A stretch of 64,000 nt of DNA, from the NCBI GenBank assembly GCA_028023455.1, contig JAQFVV010000012.1:14152364-14216363 (forward strand). Reading direction: 5' to 3'. Under the pieces are notes generated by a model. The model was not told the DNA's origin. It searched no databases and worked only from the letters and a program-made list of their open reading frames with translations. Below, in pieces: positions 50,122 to 59,940 of this stretch; position 1 is the stretch's first letter, and each line of letters opens with the position of its first letter. The position numbers and the translations under genes are program-made. Source of the stretch: Epiperipatus broadwayi (lineage: Eukaryota; Onychophora; Udeonychophora; Euonychophora; Peripatidae).

Positions 50122-52174
50122 TTATATAATCCCACAGTATGTCACTGAGAAATGTAATAAACACACACAATTACTGATGTGTAAATCCAATAATAAAATC
50201 AAATTTCTCTCCAAAAAAATGTCAACTTAAATATAAGTATGTGCAATGTGTATGTAAATCTCACAAATATCAATATCCTTAAGGAAATGAAAGAAATCTT
50301 CAAACTGGGCCTAAATTCATTGGAGGAAGATGGAAGAACCGACATCATTGCAGATGTTGAAGCTACACTAATAAACAAGCCATAATAACCTAGGACATCA
50401 TTGCAGATGTTGAAGCTACACTAATAAACAAGCCATAAACACAAACATATTAACACATACAATAATACATGGCACCAAAAGATTTCTGCAGCCAGACAAT
50501 TCTTATCAGACCACTCCATAATCTGCTTGAAGGAAGATATGGACAACAGATTCATATTAATAAAGGAAGAAGAGTATATTGATAAAATTAACACCCAAAT
50601 TGAAAAATTAAATTCACACAGTTAAACAACTTCAACACGAACTGAATCAAGATAAATTCACTGCATAGATTTTGTGCACACATTATGATGTAGTATTTTG
50701 AAAAGCAAAATACATGCACAGATACCATCAACCTCATATTTCCCTAGAATATTCGCAAAATATTAAGTTGCATAAGTTTGATAAACCTCTTAGACTAATG
50801 CTGGGTTTTGGTTCTGCTCACAACTTTAACACACCTGCACTGGTCAACAGATGGCTTATTGACAGTCTTAAGCTTTGGAGAATACACCATAAGTTCATCA
50901 TTCATATGTGTGGAGAAAATTAAACATGCAATCATTTCAGCAAATTTCAAATTAGCAACATGTGATATTACAGAGCTATATGGATCAATCAACCGTCAAC
51001 AATCAATAAAAATCATCAACAATGCTCTCATAGCAAATGATCCCCCCCCCCCATACATACAAAATTCATTCACGATTTCCTAATATGGCTTGACCAAAAT
51101 ACAATTGCAACTTTCAGAAACAAATATTATAAAATGCTCAATGGCTGGCCCATGGGATTTCCACTCAGTGGCATCATCTCTAGTGTAGTACTTGACTACC
51201 ATGAGAAACAAATATTACCCAGATTTTTAAATTCTACTCCACATATCATATATCTTAGATATGTAGATGACATATTCATTGCTGCACCAAACCAAGTCAC
51301 TACAGATCTATATACCAGCCTTTAAAACAGCACCAGCGTTATGTATATGTATATCCATATAGCAGAAGATCAAACACATCATGTTAAATGCTGATATAAG
51401 TGGCAGAAATCAAAAGCAGCTAGATTATAATGTGATCATTAAGCCAACTGATGTACATGGAATAACACAACCCATTTCATATGTACCCTTTTCCCACAAA
51501 ATAGCCAGCCTGTCATCATTTCTTAACAGAAATCACAAATTGTGTAAGTATAATGCAGATAAAAGGACTAATCTTAATCAATACACAACTGATTTACTTA
51601 ATACCAAATACTCATAAGCCTCCATTAATAAAAAAAGTGAATAAATTTTTCAGTAAAGTCAATCAAACAAAAGATAGCAAACCTAGAATACTTATCCCAT
51701 ATATTCAACCACTAGTCAAATGCCTCATTAAAAATCCAATGACTTCAGAATCGCATTTTTTGCCCCCCCCCCCAAGATAAAATCACTCCAGATGTCACAC
51801 CACAAGTTGTGTATAAGATGACTTGTCCACAAAATAATTGCCAAGCCGCATATTATGGGAAAACAAAAACCAACATTGTTAATAGAATCGCTCAGCATAG
51901 ATATGTTTATCACAAAACAAAAAAGTATACAAGAAGGCAACTCCATCTTTGCTGAATACAAAAGAACAACAGGCCACATATTTGAGCCAGCCAATGTCAG
52001 CATTGTGTTGAGAGACACAACACTAAATGCAAAATTAGAGAAACATTCCACATAGCCAAGGATTTTATGGCCATTAAGAGAAGGAAGGCCTGCTTTGCTC
52101 TTTCCCAGAAATGGCAGGTGTAAGCAATTTGCATTAATTTGCATAAAACACTTAACAAAATGTAATTTTTACAG

Positions 52175-52189
52175 ACTATTAGTAGCTAT
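52175..52189. repeat. TSD, left, of twin SINE
   Basis: ACTATTAGTAGCTAT, repeated exactly at 52899-52913. PLE copies A and C show the same site uninterrupted, apart from one change in C. Confidence 0.85.
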
Positions 52190-52322
52190 TGTTTACCTGA
52201 AAGTTTGTGATGATGGTGTTCTAGCTGTATTTTTATATTGAACTATTTCCATCAGCTAATATGTGTGTTAAATGTTTCAAAGTTTAATTTTATTTAAATA
52301 TTCCAAATACATTCAACTGTTA

Positions 52323-52485
52323 GTAATATCACAGCAAACAGGTTAGTATATGCACCAACTGTTAGTAATATCACAGCAAACAGGTGAGTATATGAACCAA
52401 CTGTTAGTAATATCACAGCAAACAGGTTAGTATATGCACCAACTGTTAGTGATATCACAGCAAAAAGGTTAATATATGCACAATG
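52323..52485 (-). repeat. Four 42-bp tandem units, left arm
   Basis: Unit CAACTGTTAGTAATATCACA followed by GCAAACAGGTTAGTATATGCAC. From outside inward the diagnostic variants are GGTTAG, GGTGAG, GGTTAG, GGTTAAT. Single SINEs elsewhere in the window have one unit. Confidence 0.85.
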
Positions 52486-52641
52486 TTTCGAGAGGTATTT
52501 TTTCCCCCTCTTTTTCAGGTGTTGCTGGCCTGACCAATGACAGTATTAGCATGGAATTCAAACCTGGATCCTTAGATTCTTGGTTATTGAATTATAAGGT
52601 AATGTTCTAACCAACTGAGGGGAGGTAAATACCTCTTGAAA

Positions 52642-52810
52642 TGTGCATATATTAATCTGTTTGCTATGATATTACTAATAGTTGGTGCACATACTAACCT
52701 GTTTGCTGTGATATTGCTAACAGTTGGTGTACATACTCACCTGTTTGCTGTGATATTACTAACAGTTGGTGCATATACTAACCTGTTTGCTGTGATATTA
52801 CTAACAGTTG
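52642..52810 (+). repeat. Four 42-bp tandem units, right arm
   Basis: Unit GTGCATATACTAACCTGTTT followed by GCTGTGATATTACTAACAGTTG. From inside outward the variants are ATTAATC, ACTAACC, ACTCACC, ACTAACC, matching the left arm in mirrored order. A 66-codon frame with a 14-residue repeat is produced by the tandem units and is not a gene. Confidence 0.85.
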
Positions 52811-52908
52811 AAGTATTTGGAATATTTAAATAAAATTAAACTTTTCTAAAGACATTCAACACACATATTAGATGATGGAAATAGTCCAATATAAAAATAC
52901 TATTAGTA

Positions 52909-52950
52909 GCTATGATTATGAGAGCAGTCTCTCAAAGGTGCTTAGCTAAA
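52909..52950 (+). ncRNA. Hammerhead-ribozyme-like motif, PLE copy B
   Basis: ATTATGA, stem GAGAG...CTCTC, then CAAA in place of GAAA, then G-x-GCTTAGCTA. It matches the motif in copies A and C with a lost G of the GAAA strand. It follows the SINE insertion, so it is a decayed copy. Confidence 0.35.
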
Positions 52951-53060
52951 TTTAAATAGCACTTAATTCTAAGATCGGACTAGCTTCATTGTCTGTGCAT
53001 TATGCACATATATGTACTGTATGTTATCCAATGAAATACATAATTTACCTATTTCAAAAT

Positions 53061-55484
53061 AATGAACAACTGTGCACATAATCGGCAACTTCTGCATACT
53101 GGAATATCAATTAGCACATTCCAGCAAAGAATTGAATATTTAAGCAACTGTGCAGAACACAAATAATATGTATAAATAAAACCATCTTCAACTACAACAA
53201 AATTAAAATACACCTATAAAGGCAGCTACTCATTTCCATAATCAGCGGATGCAGAAAGGCTTTTAAAAAAGAAATGAAAAGATGGAATATTTTAACAGAG
53301 AATTATACAATCCCACAGTATGTCACTGAGAAATGTAATAAACACATGCAATTACTGAGATGTAAATTCAATAATAAAGTCAAATATCTCTCCCAAAAAA
53401 CAAAAGGTCAACTTGAATATAGGTATGCGCAATATGTACGTAAACCTCACAAATATCAATATCCCAAAGGAAATGAAATAAGTTCTCAACCTGGGCCCTA
53501 AATTCATTGGAGGAAGGTGGAAGAACCCCAAATTGGAGATCATTGCAGATGTTGAAGTTACACTAATAAACAATCCATTGAAGGAAGCAATTATTGCCCA
53601 CATCAACAAAGCCATAAAGCACAAACATATTAACACATACAATAATACATGGCACCAAAAGATTTCTGCAGCCAGACATTTCTTATCAGACCACTCCATA
53701 AAGTGCTTGAAGGAAGATAAAGGCAACAGATTCACATTAATAATGGAAGAAGAGTATATTGATAAAATTAACACCCAAATTGAAAAATTAAAATTCACGC
53801 AGTTAAACAATTTCAACAACTGAATCGAGATAAATTCACTGCATAAATTTTGTGCCCACATCGTGATATAGTATTCTCAAAAGCAGAATACATGCACATT
53901 TACCTATCAACCTCGTCTCCCCCCCCCTAAAATATTTGTAAATATTAAATTGCATAAGCCTTATAAATCTCTTAGACTAATGCTGGATTTTGGTACTGCT
54001 CACTACTTTAACACAGCCACACTGGTCAACAGATGGCTTATTGACACTCTAAGCTTTGGAGAATACGCCATAAGCTCATCATTCACATCTGTGGAGAAAA
54101 TTAAACATGCAATCATTCCAGCAAATTTCAAATTAGCAACATGATATTACAGAGCTATATGGATCAATCAACAATCAATAAAGATCATCAACAATGCTCT
54201 CATAACAAGTGATTGCCTCCCCCCCATATGTACAAAATTTATTCATGATTTTCTAATATGGCCCAACCAAAATATAATTGCAACTTTCTGAAACAAATAT
54301 AAAATGCTCAACGGCTGGTCAATGGGACTTCCATTCAGTGGCATCATCTCTAGTATAGTACTTGATTACATGAGAAGCAAATATTACCCAATTCTTCAGA
54401 TCTACTCCACATATCATATATCTTAGTATGTAAATGACATATTCTTTTCTGCCCCAAACCAAGTCATTACAGATCTATACACCAGCCTTCAAAACAGCAC
54501 AAGCCTTATGCATACCCATATAGCAGATCAAACACACCACCTTAAATACCTAGATATAAGCATAGGCAGAAGTCAAAAGCAGCTTGATTACAATATGATC
54601 ATTAAGCCAACTAACATATGGGGAATAACACATCCCACTTCGTATGCACCCTCTTCCCACAAACTAGCCGGCCTATCATCATTTCTAAACAGAAATCATA
54701 AATTGTGTAAGTATAATGCAGATAAAGGGACTAATCTTAACCAATATATAACCAATCTACTTAATACAGGATAGTCACAAGCCTCCTAATAAAAAAGTGA
54801 ATAAATGTTTCAGTAAAATCAATCAAAATATAATGAAAGATAGCAAGCCTAGAATACATATCCCATATATTCAACCATTAGTCAAATGCCTCACTAACAA
54901 ACTATCCAATGATTTCACAATTGCATTTCACCCCACCCCCCGTCTTATACTAACAGGCTCATCAATAATGCTAAAGATAAGCACTCCAGATGTCACCTCA
55001 CAAGTCGTGTATAAGATGACTTGTCCACAAAATAACTGCCAAGTTGTATATTATGGGGAAACGAAAACCAACATTGCTAATAGAGTCACTCAACATAAAT
55101 ATGTTTATCACAAAAAAAATATACAAGAAGGCAACTCCATCTTTGCTGAATACAAAAGAACAACAGGCCACATATTTGAGCCAGCCAATGCCAGCATTGT
55201 GTGTGCTGAGAGACATGACACTAAATGCAAAATTAGAGAGATTCCACATAGCCAAGGACCCCATGGCCATTAATAGAAGGGAGGCTGATTTGCTCTTTTC
55301 CCCAAATGGCAGCTGTAAGTAATTTGCATAAAACACTTAGAAAAACGTAGTTTTTACAGACTATTGGTAGCTATGATTATGAGAGCAAAGTCTCTCGAAA
55401 GCACTTAGGTAAATTTAAGTTGCACTTTCAATTCTAAGATCGGACTAACTTCATTGTCTGTGTGTTATGCACATACATGTACTG
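53061..55484 (+). pseudogene. PLE copy C: most complete, YVDD changed to YVND
   Basis: The N-terminal linker begins near 53274 (Met-Lys-Arg-Trp-Asn, then Thr-Glu-Lys-Cys-Asn-Lys-His-Met-Gln-Leu-Leu) and continues after a frameshift at 53533-53823. RT start: Leu-Arg-Leu-Met-Leu-Asp-Phe-Gly at about 53970. Catalytic motif at about 54430: Tyr-Val-Asn-Asp, so the first catalytic Asp is lost. The connector 54508-54774 has Leu-Lys-Tyr-Leu-Asp-Ile-Ser. The GIY-YIG domain lies in an intact 158-codon frame at 54797-55273: Cys-Pro-Gln-Asn-Asn-Cys, Tyr-Tyr-Gly-Glu-Thr-Lys-Thr, then Thr-Thr-Gly-His-Ile-Phe-Glu-Pro. At least five breaks; inactive. Confidence 0.85.
55369..55411 (+). ncRNA. Hammerhead-ribozyme-like motif, PLE copy C
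   Basis: ATTATGA, perfect stem GAGAG / CTCTC around a short AT-rich loop, GAAA, GC...GGTA. Helix II and the GAAA strand are intact. Helix III has one mismatch and the first core strand is off-consensus. Confidence 0.4.
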
Positions 55485-55498
55485 CATATGTTCTTTGA
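55485..55498. repeat. Target-site duplication, right, of composite PLE
   Basis: CATATGTTCTTTGA, exact copy of 47735-47748. Confidence 0.7.
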
Positions 55499-55841
55499 TA
55501 ATACTAAGTTGGAAAAGAGTTCATTATTACTACATACTAATGAATTCAGAAACTTTTAATTCGCAAGCCCGATTAAATTTAATGTTTAATTACATTATTT
55601 AATCTAAAATGTTAATTTTTCCATATTTTCTTATTAAAGTACTCATTGGATATCTAAAATGCAACTTTTATGCTGGTTTCTTTTTGTATTTTATTGCATA
55701 TGAATATCATTATATGCATGTAACTTGAGCCTACAAATATTTTTGTTTTTGTACATCTGTAGTTATTACATGAGTTCATTTTTTGGTGTATATTATAAAA
55801 ATAAATTTAAGTAATATATATTATGGCTGTAACTACAAATC

Positions 55842-56153
55842 TTAACACAAGATTAACGACTTTAGTAGACAAGAGCGGCCACTCTTATCTTGGACCTACT
55901 TTTTAATTATATAGGTAAATCTAAAGCATTTTGATTTGAGAATGAAACCATTATCTACTTTACTGATTAAGTACACAATTTCTATACAAGCTAACATATG
56001 TGAAATCTTTCGATTTACAGTGAGTCAGTGTGAAGCTCTGATAATTTGAAATCTTTTAAGACAATTTAAAGCTGTAATTAATAATTTGTTTAGTGCATAC
56101 TCATTATGTAAGTAATGTATATTAAGACTATAACCTTAAGACTATGCGCCTGG
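55842..56153 (+). mobile_element. Single unit of the 33.4-kb foldback family
   Basis: ACAAATCTTAACACAAGATT at the start and CTATAACCTTAAGACTATGC at the end, with the same body order (ACTCTTATCTT, AATTTCTATA, ACTCATTATGTAA) as 33500-33840. Only one unit is present, not mirrored. Confidence 0.65.
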
Positions 56154-57719
56154 ATGCAACGGTATGACAAATGAGCAAAATTGTAATTATTTTGATAGTT
56201 CTTGTAATTTGAATTATATTTTACTATAGTTGTCTTAATTATAGCAGATCAGCATACAACATCTATTAAAAACAGAAATTTGAAAAAAATTGAAAACAAA
56301 CATGAACTATTAATCATAAAGATACATTTGCAAGAATTAAAGGATAATGCATGCTCTTTTCTGGAATGGAGATCATTTAGGAATAGTTTATAAGAACTTA
56401 TTACTTATATAGAATTACATCATAAACTAATGAATTCTTTACATCAGCAATCTTTTTTTTTTTTAAGGAAAAATATTTTTTTTAATTACAAATATTTAAT
56501 AATATTGTACATATAAAATAACTACTGCATTATAATTCATAATCTATTTTGAAATATTAATTTATACCAAAATAAGAGACCCAGTCAATAATCTAATGAA
56601 AGAATCTTGTAAGTGAACTAAATAATATTTGAGTTAATGTAAAAAGAAAAATTAAATATTTCAGATAAGTTTATGCTTAGATATTTTTGTCAATAGAAAA
56701 TATTTGTTTGATTTAATAAAAAACCAGATAATTTTAAAGATTACGAAGGTGATTAAAATTAAAAGAATTGTTTCTGATTCAGTTATAAGTAATTAGATTA
56801 ATAATCTGAGTCTAGAAATTGCATACTTTGGGAATGATCTGAAACAGGATAAAAGCACAGCTTAATAAGAAAATATATGTGCACATCTGCTCATACTTGT
56901 ATCATGGAAATTGCATTATTGTGAACTAAGGACAACAGCAAGGCTGGAGTTTGAATGTTCAAGAGGACAATGGAGTACCCATTGAATTTCCACCATTAAG
57001 AGTTTCAAAGTGGAACCCTATTATTGACTTGTAAGCCTCTATAGTCACATGTTATTTTTCATATTACTTATTACATTATTATCTTGCTGGCCAAATAAAC
57101 TCCAGTTATTAGTTAGTTAAATTGTTTATGTAATAATTATTTCTGGGTATCTTTTCATTTTACCACTACTGCAATACTTGTGGTGGACCACAATATCATT
57201 TTTAAAGTAAAATTTTATCCTTATTTATTTCATTATTAATTTTTGATTATAAACTAATAACATATTTAAAACTAAATTAATTTAAAATTGTAGACAGTAT
57301 AAGTTAGTTTTAATATGTATGCTCAATTCTTAGTTGCTGGATGTACAATATACATGTTTTCTTATACATATATGTATAAAGCAAATAACCAAAGAATTAA
57401 ATTTAAGACTTTATTTCCAGAATTTGGAAACAAAATATTTTAACAAGTGTACTTTGTCTTAACTGCTATTATTTATTTTAAAGTAGTTCTTTAATGTCAG
57501 ATTTGAAAACTAATATTTAATATGTGTTTATTTATTTGTCACAATTGCTTGTTCACAAAGTGTGGATGTTATATACTTTTCAATATTTGACCTTGTTCAA
57601 GATTGTCTAGATTAAAGCCATTGCTTAACAGATGTAACTTACACACTTTCTTCATATAGAGAAAACCTTGCTTCTCACAATATTTTTATCATAGTGTCTT
57701 TCATCAAAATTCTTTGAAA
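56154..57719. other. Intron stretch, no supported feature
   Basis: AT-rich, no coding or repeat structure recognised. Confidence 0.4.
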
Positions 57720-57727
57720 CCATAAAG

Positions 57728-58092
57728 CAGGGATCCCCAACCCTATGCCCGCGGGCACCATGGTGCCTGCAGACCACTTTACATGTGTCCGCTGCTATCT
57801 GAACACAATAAAAAAATATTTATCTGATACAAATAAATTTAATTTTTAAAATTTCTTATAAATTATTGTATTATATTGTAATCAAATTGTAGGGCATATT
57901 ATACTTTTACAGCATAAAAATATAAACATTAATTATGTTAAAATTTTATTTTTGAAATAAATATTTTTTTGTACATTATGTGTATTATTAACAATATCCA
58001 ACTATAAATTTACATTGAAAAAATAAATGGTGCCCGCACCTGGCCGGTATTATAGAATGTGCTCTTAAGTGCAAAAAGGTTGGGGACCCCTG
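57728..58092. mobile_element. hAT-type MITE, 365 bp, 8-bp TSD
   Basis: Starts CAGGGATCCCCAACC and ends GGTTGGGGACCCCTG, inverted ends typical of hAT elements. The TSD CCATAAAG is exact on both sides (57720-57727 and 58093-58100), matching the 8-bp duplication of hAT transposases. The GC-rich ends surround an AT-rich non-coding middle. No transposase, so non-autonomous. It lies 250 bp before the last exon. Confidence 0.92.
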
Positions 58093-58344
58093 CCATAAAG
58101 CATGCTTTTCAACAAATCACTTTGCTTACATAGTTATATGTACATCAGGACAAGTGATTTTTTTTTCATGGTGAGCTATTGAGATAAAATTATATATACA
58201 TAAATTCTAATATTGATCTGTTACAATATATATTATATTGCAGAATAATTGCTATTTAAAATTTGTTTTTTTTCTTTTGAGTGATGAATTTCTTTGTCTA
58301 CCATTGTTTGTTATATGTTTATTATCTTTTTTCTTTTTAAATAG

Positions 58345-58460
58345 ATAATGCCAGTATTGAATCTTCCAAATTATCTAGTATTGAAAATTTAACTATGGAT
58401 ATAAATAGCCCAGTAGAAAATGTAGAAGACAAAGAAGAAAATGTACATGGAGAATTATAA
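58345..58460 (+). CDS. Alternative terminal exon B: soluble tail ending HGEL
   Basis: Preceded by a T-rich tract and acceptor AAATAG, starting at codon position 2, so the donor at 5882 (G) joins it as GAT (Asp). It encodes 37 residues and TAA: Ser/Asn-rich, then acidic (Val-Glu-Asp-Lys-Glu-Glu-Asn-Val), ending His-Gly-Glu-Leu. The ending resembles KDEL/HDEL-type ER retrieval signals; vertebrate CRELD2 ends in a comparable R/H-E-D-L signal. No hydrophobic segment. AATAAA near 58799. Same phase as terminal exon A, so the two are interchangeable. A further exon between 5882 and here is possible but none was seen. Confidence 0.6.
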
Positions 58461-59936
58461 TTTGTATTAAGGATCATAAAAAAAAAATTAATTGTTCAAG
58501 GTCTTCCATAAAACTGTGACTTCTCTATAAAAATTTCATGAAATCTTTAATATTACTTTTATAAAGTAAACTGCCTTGATTTTCATGCAATTTGTAATCA
58601 TTCTTCATCATCATCTCTGTATTATTTTTATCAGAATTTTTTCTGATAATTTTAATTCTTTAGTAAACTTATTTAAGAAAATGGGATGAGAGGATAATTT
58701 TATTTTTAAAGTTGACATTAAATTTATAAATGAAATTTTATTTTCAAATGTAAAAAAAAATTTCCTTTTTTTTTTTTTAAAAAAAAAGTAAATTTTTAAA
58801 TAAAAAAATATTTTTAAAAATGGTAAAAATGTTCCAATATGTATATATTTATTTTTAATGTAATTATATTATTTTTTAATATTTATAATATAAAATCTGT
58901 TAAATGAGTCTCAATAGTTTTTTTTAATAACATGAACATTCGCCAATTTTGGAAATTGAAAAATCAGATCTGATTAACATTTTAAAATAAGATGGAAATG
59001 CTTGTGATTATTATTAATTACAGTATCATAACAATTATGCAACACAATGAAATTTATATTGATTCAATAGTAATATGCTAAAATTGCGTTGTGATGACAA
59101 AGTCAAACTATCACTGATGATCAAATATTACTGTTTAGTTGTGACCTCTTACTGTCTAGTTTCCTCATTTGGATAGATACCTATACTTAAATAACTAATC
59201 TTGAAGCCTCAAATATTCTTGGACACTTTTACTAATTACCAATATCACATAATGATAAAGGTAATGGCTAAGAAATAATACATTTCGAATTTTTAAAATA
59301 ATACTTTATATCGAACATTTATTGAAATATTTTTTGAGATGTTGTATTTTGATTAACTAAAAATTATTTTCTATTTCAAATAATTAATAATGTTTGAACA
59401 CCAGAAGTGATGGGTTGAATTTCAATCCAGGAATTCTAGTCTGCTTCGAGTTCCATAGAGCTTTAGTCTAATTATTACGAATACACAGAAATTGTATTTC
59501 TTCCACTTCCAGATTTAATTTTTCAAACTATTTTCTATTTTATATCAATTCCGAATTGTAGTAATTTTATTTATCTAAAGATTGATTTTGACATTAGTAA
59601 CTACTTGACATTTTAGAAGTTGCAGATAGTATCAAAAAAACTTCTTCACTGAAAAAATTTTTTTGGTTTCTTGTTTAAAGTTTTCCAAAGTACTAAAAAT
59701 AGAATTGTTGACTATTAAATCTTAACTTTTCTTAATCTCGAATACTTTGGACTTGAAAAATCTTGCTAACATATTTAGATCAGTTAGTAAGATCATGAAA
59801 TACAATCACAGTTAATCTTTAACAGAATTTTTTTTACTAACATGACTGCAATTATATTAATATTAAATGAGTCTCTTTAAAAAATGGATTTTTTTGTTGT
59901 TGATATCAACATTTTGAAAACAAAACATTAGTAAAA
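58461..59936. other. 3' UTR and downstream AT-rich DNA
   Basis: The sequence just after the stop is probably 3' UTR, up to about 58.8 kb where AATAAA occurs among A/T runs. Nothing else recognised to the SINE. Confidence 0.35.
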
Positions 59937-59940
59937 TATT

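Larger units (their letters stand above)
52190..52898. mobile_element. Inverted 'twin' SINE nested in PLE copy B
   Basis: The left arm (52190 to about 52620) is a full minus-oriented SINE: tail, four 42-bp units, hammerhead-like region, tRNA-like head (Box-B-like complement near 52555, Box-A-like TTCTAACCAACTGAG near 52610). The right arm (about 52622-52898) is the same SINE in + orientation but lacks the tRNA head. A 15-bp TSD flanks the whole and the PLE empty site is known from copies A and C, so it is a single insertion event. The structure recalls twin priming of LINE-driven insertions. Confidence 0.85.
50122..53060 (+). pseudogene. PLE copy B: RT with intact YVDD, interrupted by SINE
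   Basis: Starts truncated with a tandem 53-bp duplication at 50341-50440. RT blocks follow: Leu-Arg-Leu-Met-Leu-Gly-Phe-Gly (about 50790), Leu-Ala-Thr-Cys-Asp-Ile-Thr-Glu-Leu-Tyr-Gly-Ser (about 50955), Gly-Trp-Pro-Met-Gly-Phe-Pro-Leu-Ser-Gly (about 51145) and the catalytic Arg-Tyr-Val-Asp-Asp (about 51255). The His-Lys-Ile-Ala-Ser-Leu-Ser-Ser-Phe-Leu connector and a frameshifted GIY-YIG domain (51790-52140) complete it. RT motif order matches PLEs, which are RT plus GIY-YIG elements. Frameshifts and C-run slippage (51043-51052, 51763-51774) kill it. The SINE at 52190-52898 splits its 3' end. Confidence 0.85.
47749..55484. mobile_element. Composite Penelope-like insertion: one inverted, two direct copies
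   Basis: Three partial PLE copies lie end to end. Copy A is minus (47749-50121), copy B plus (50122-53060) and copy C plus (53061-55484). A and B meet head to head with 5' truncations; B and C are in tandem. A 14-bp direct repeat flanks the whole array and none lies between the copies, so the array probably inserted as one event. Tandem and inverted partial copies are typical of PLE integration. Each copy encodes decayed RT and GIY-YIG domains. Copy B carries a later SINE insertion. Confidence 0.75.

Noticed and set aside
52323-52810. Regular repeats resembling a CRISPR array
   Set aside because: Units are contiguous without spacers, inverted in two blocks, and sit inside a eukaryotic SINE.
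52636-52833. 66-codon frame with a regular 14-residue hydrophobic repeat
   Set aside because: The periodicity comes from four 42-bp tandem units in the twin SINE.
59395-59460. GGGTTGAATTTCAATCC considered as a Box B of another SINE
   Set aside because: No Box A, tail or homologous copy in the window.
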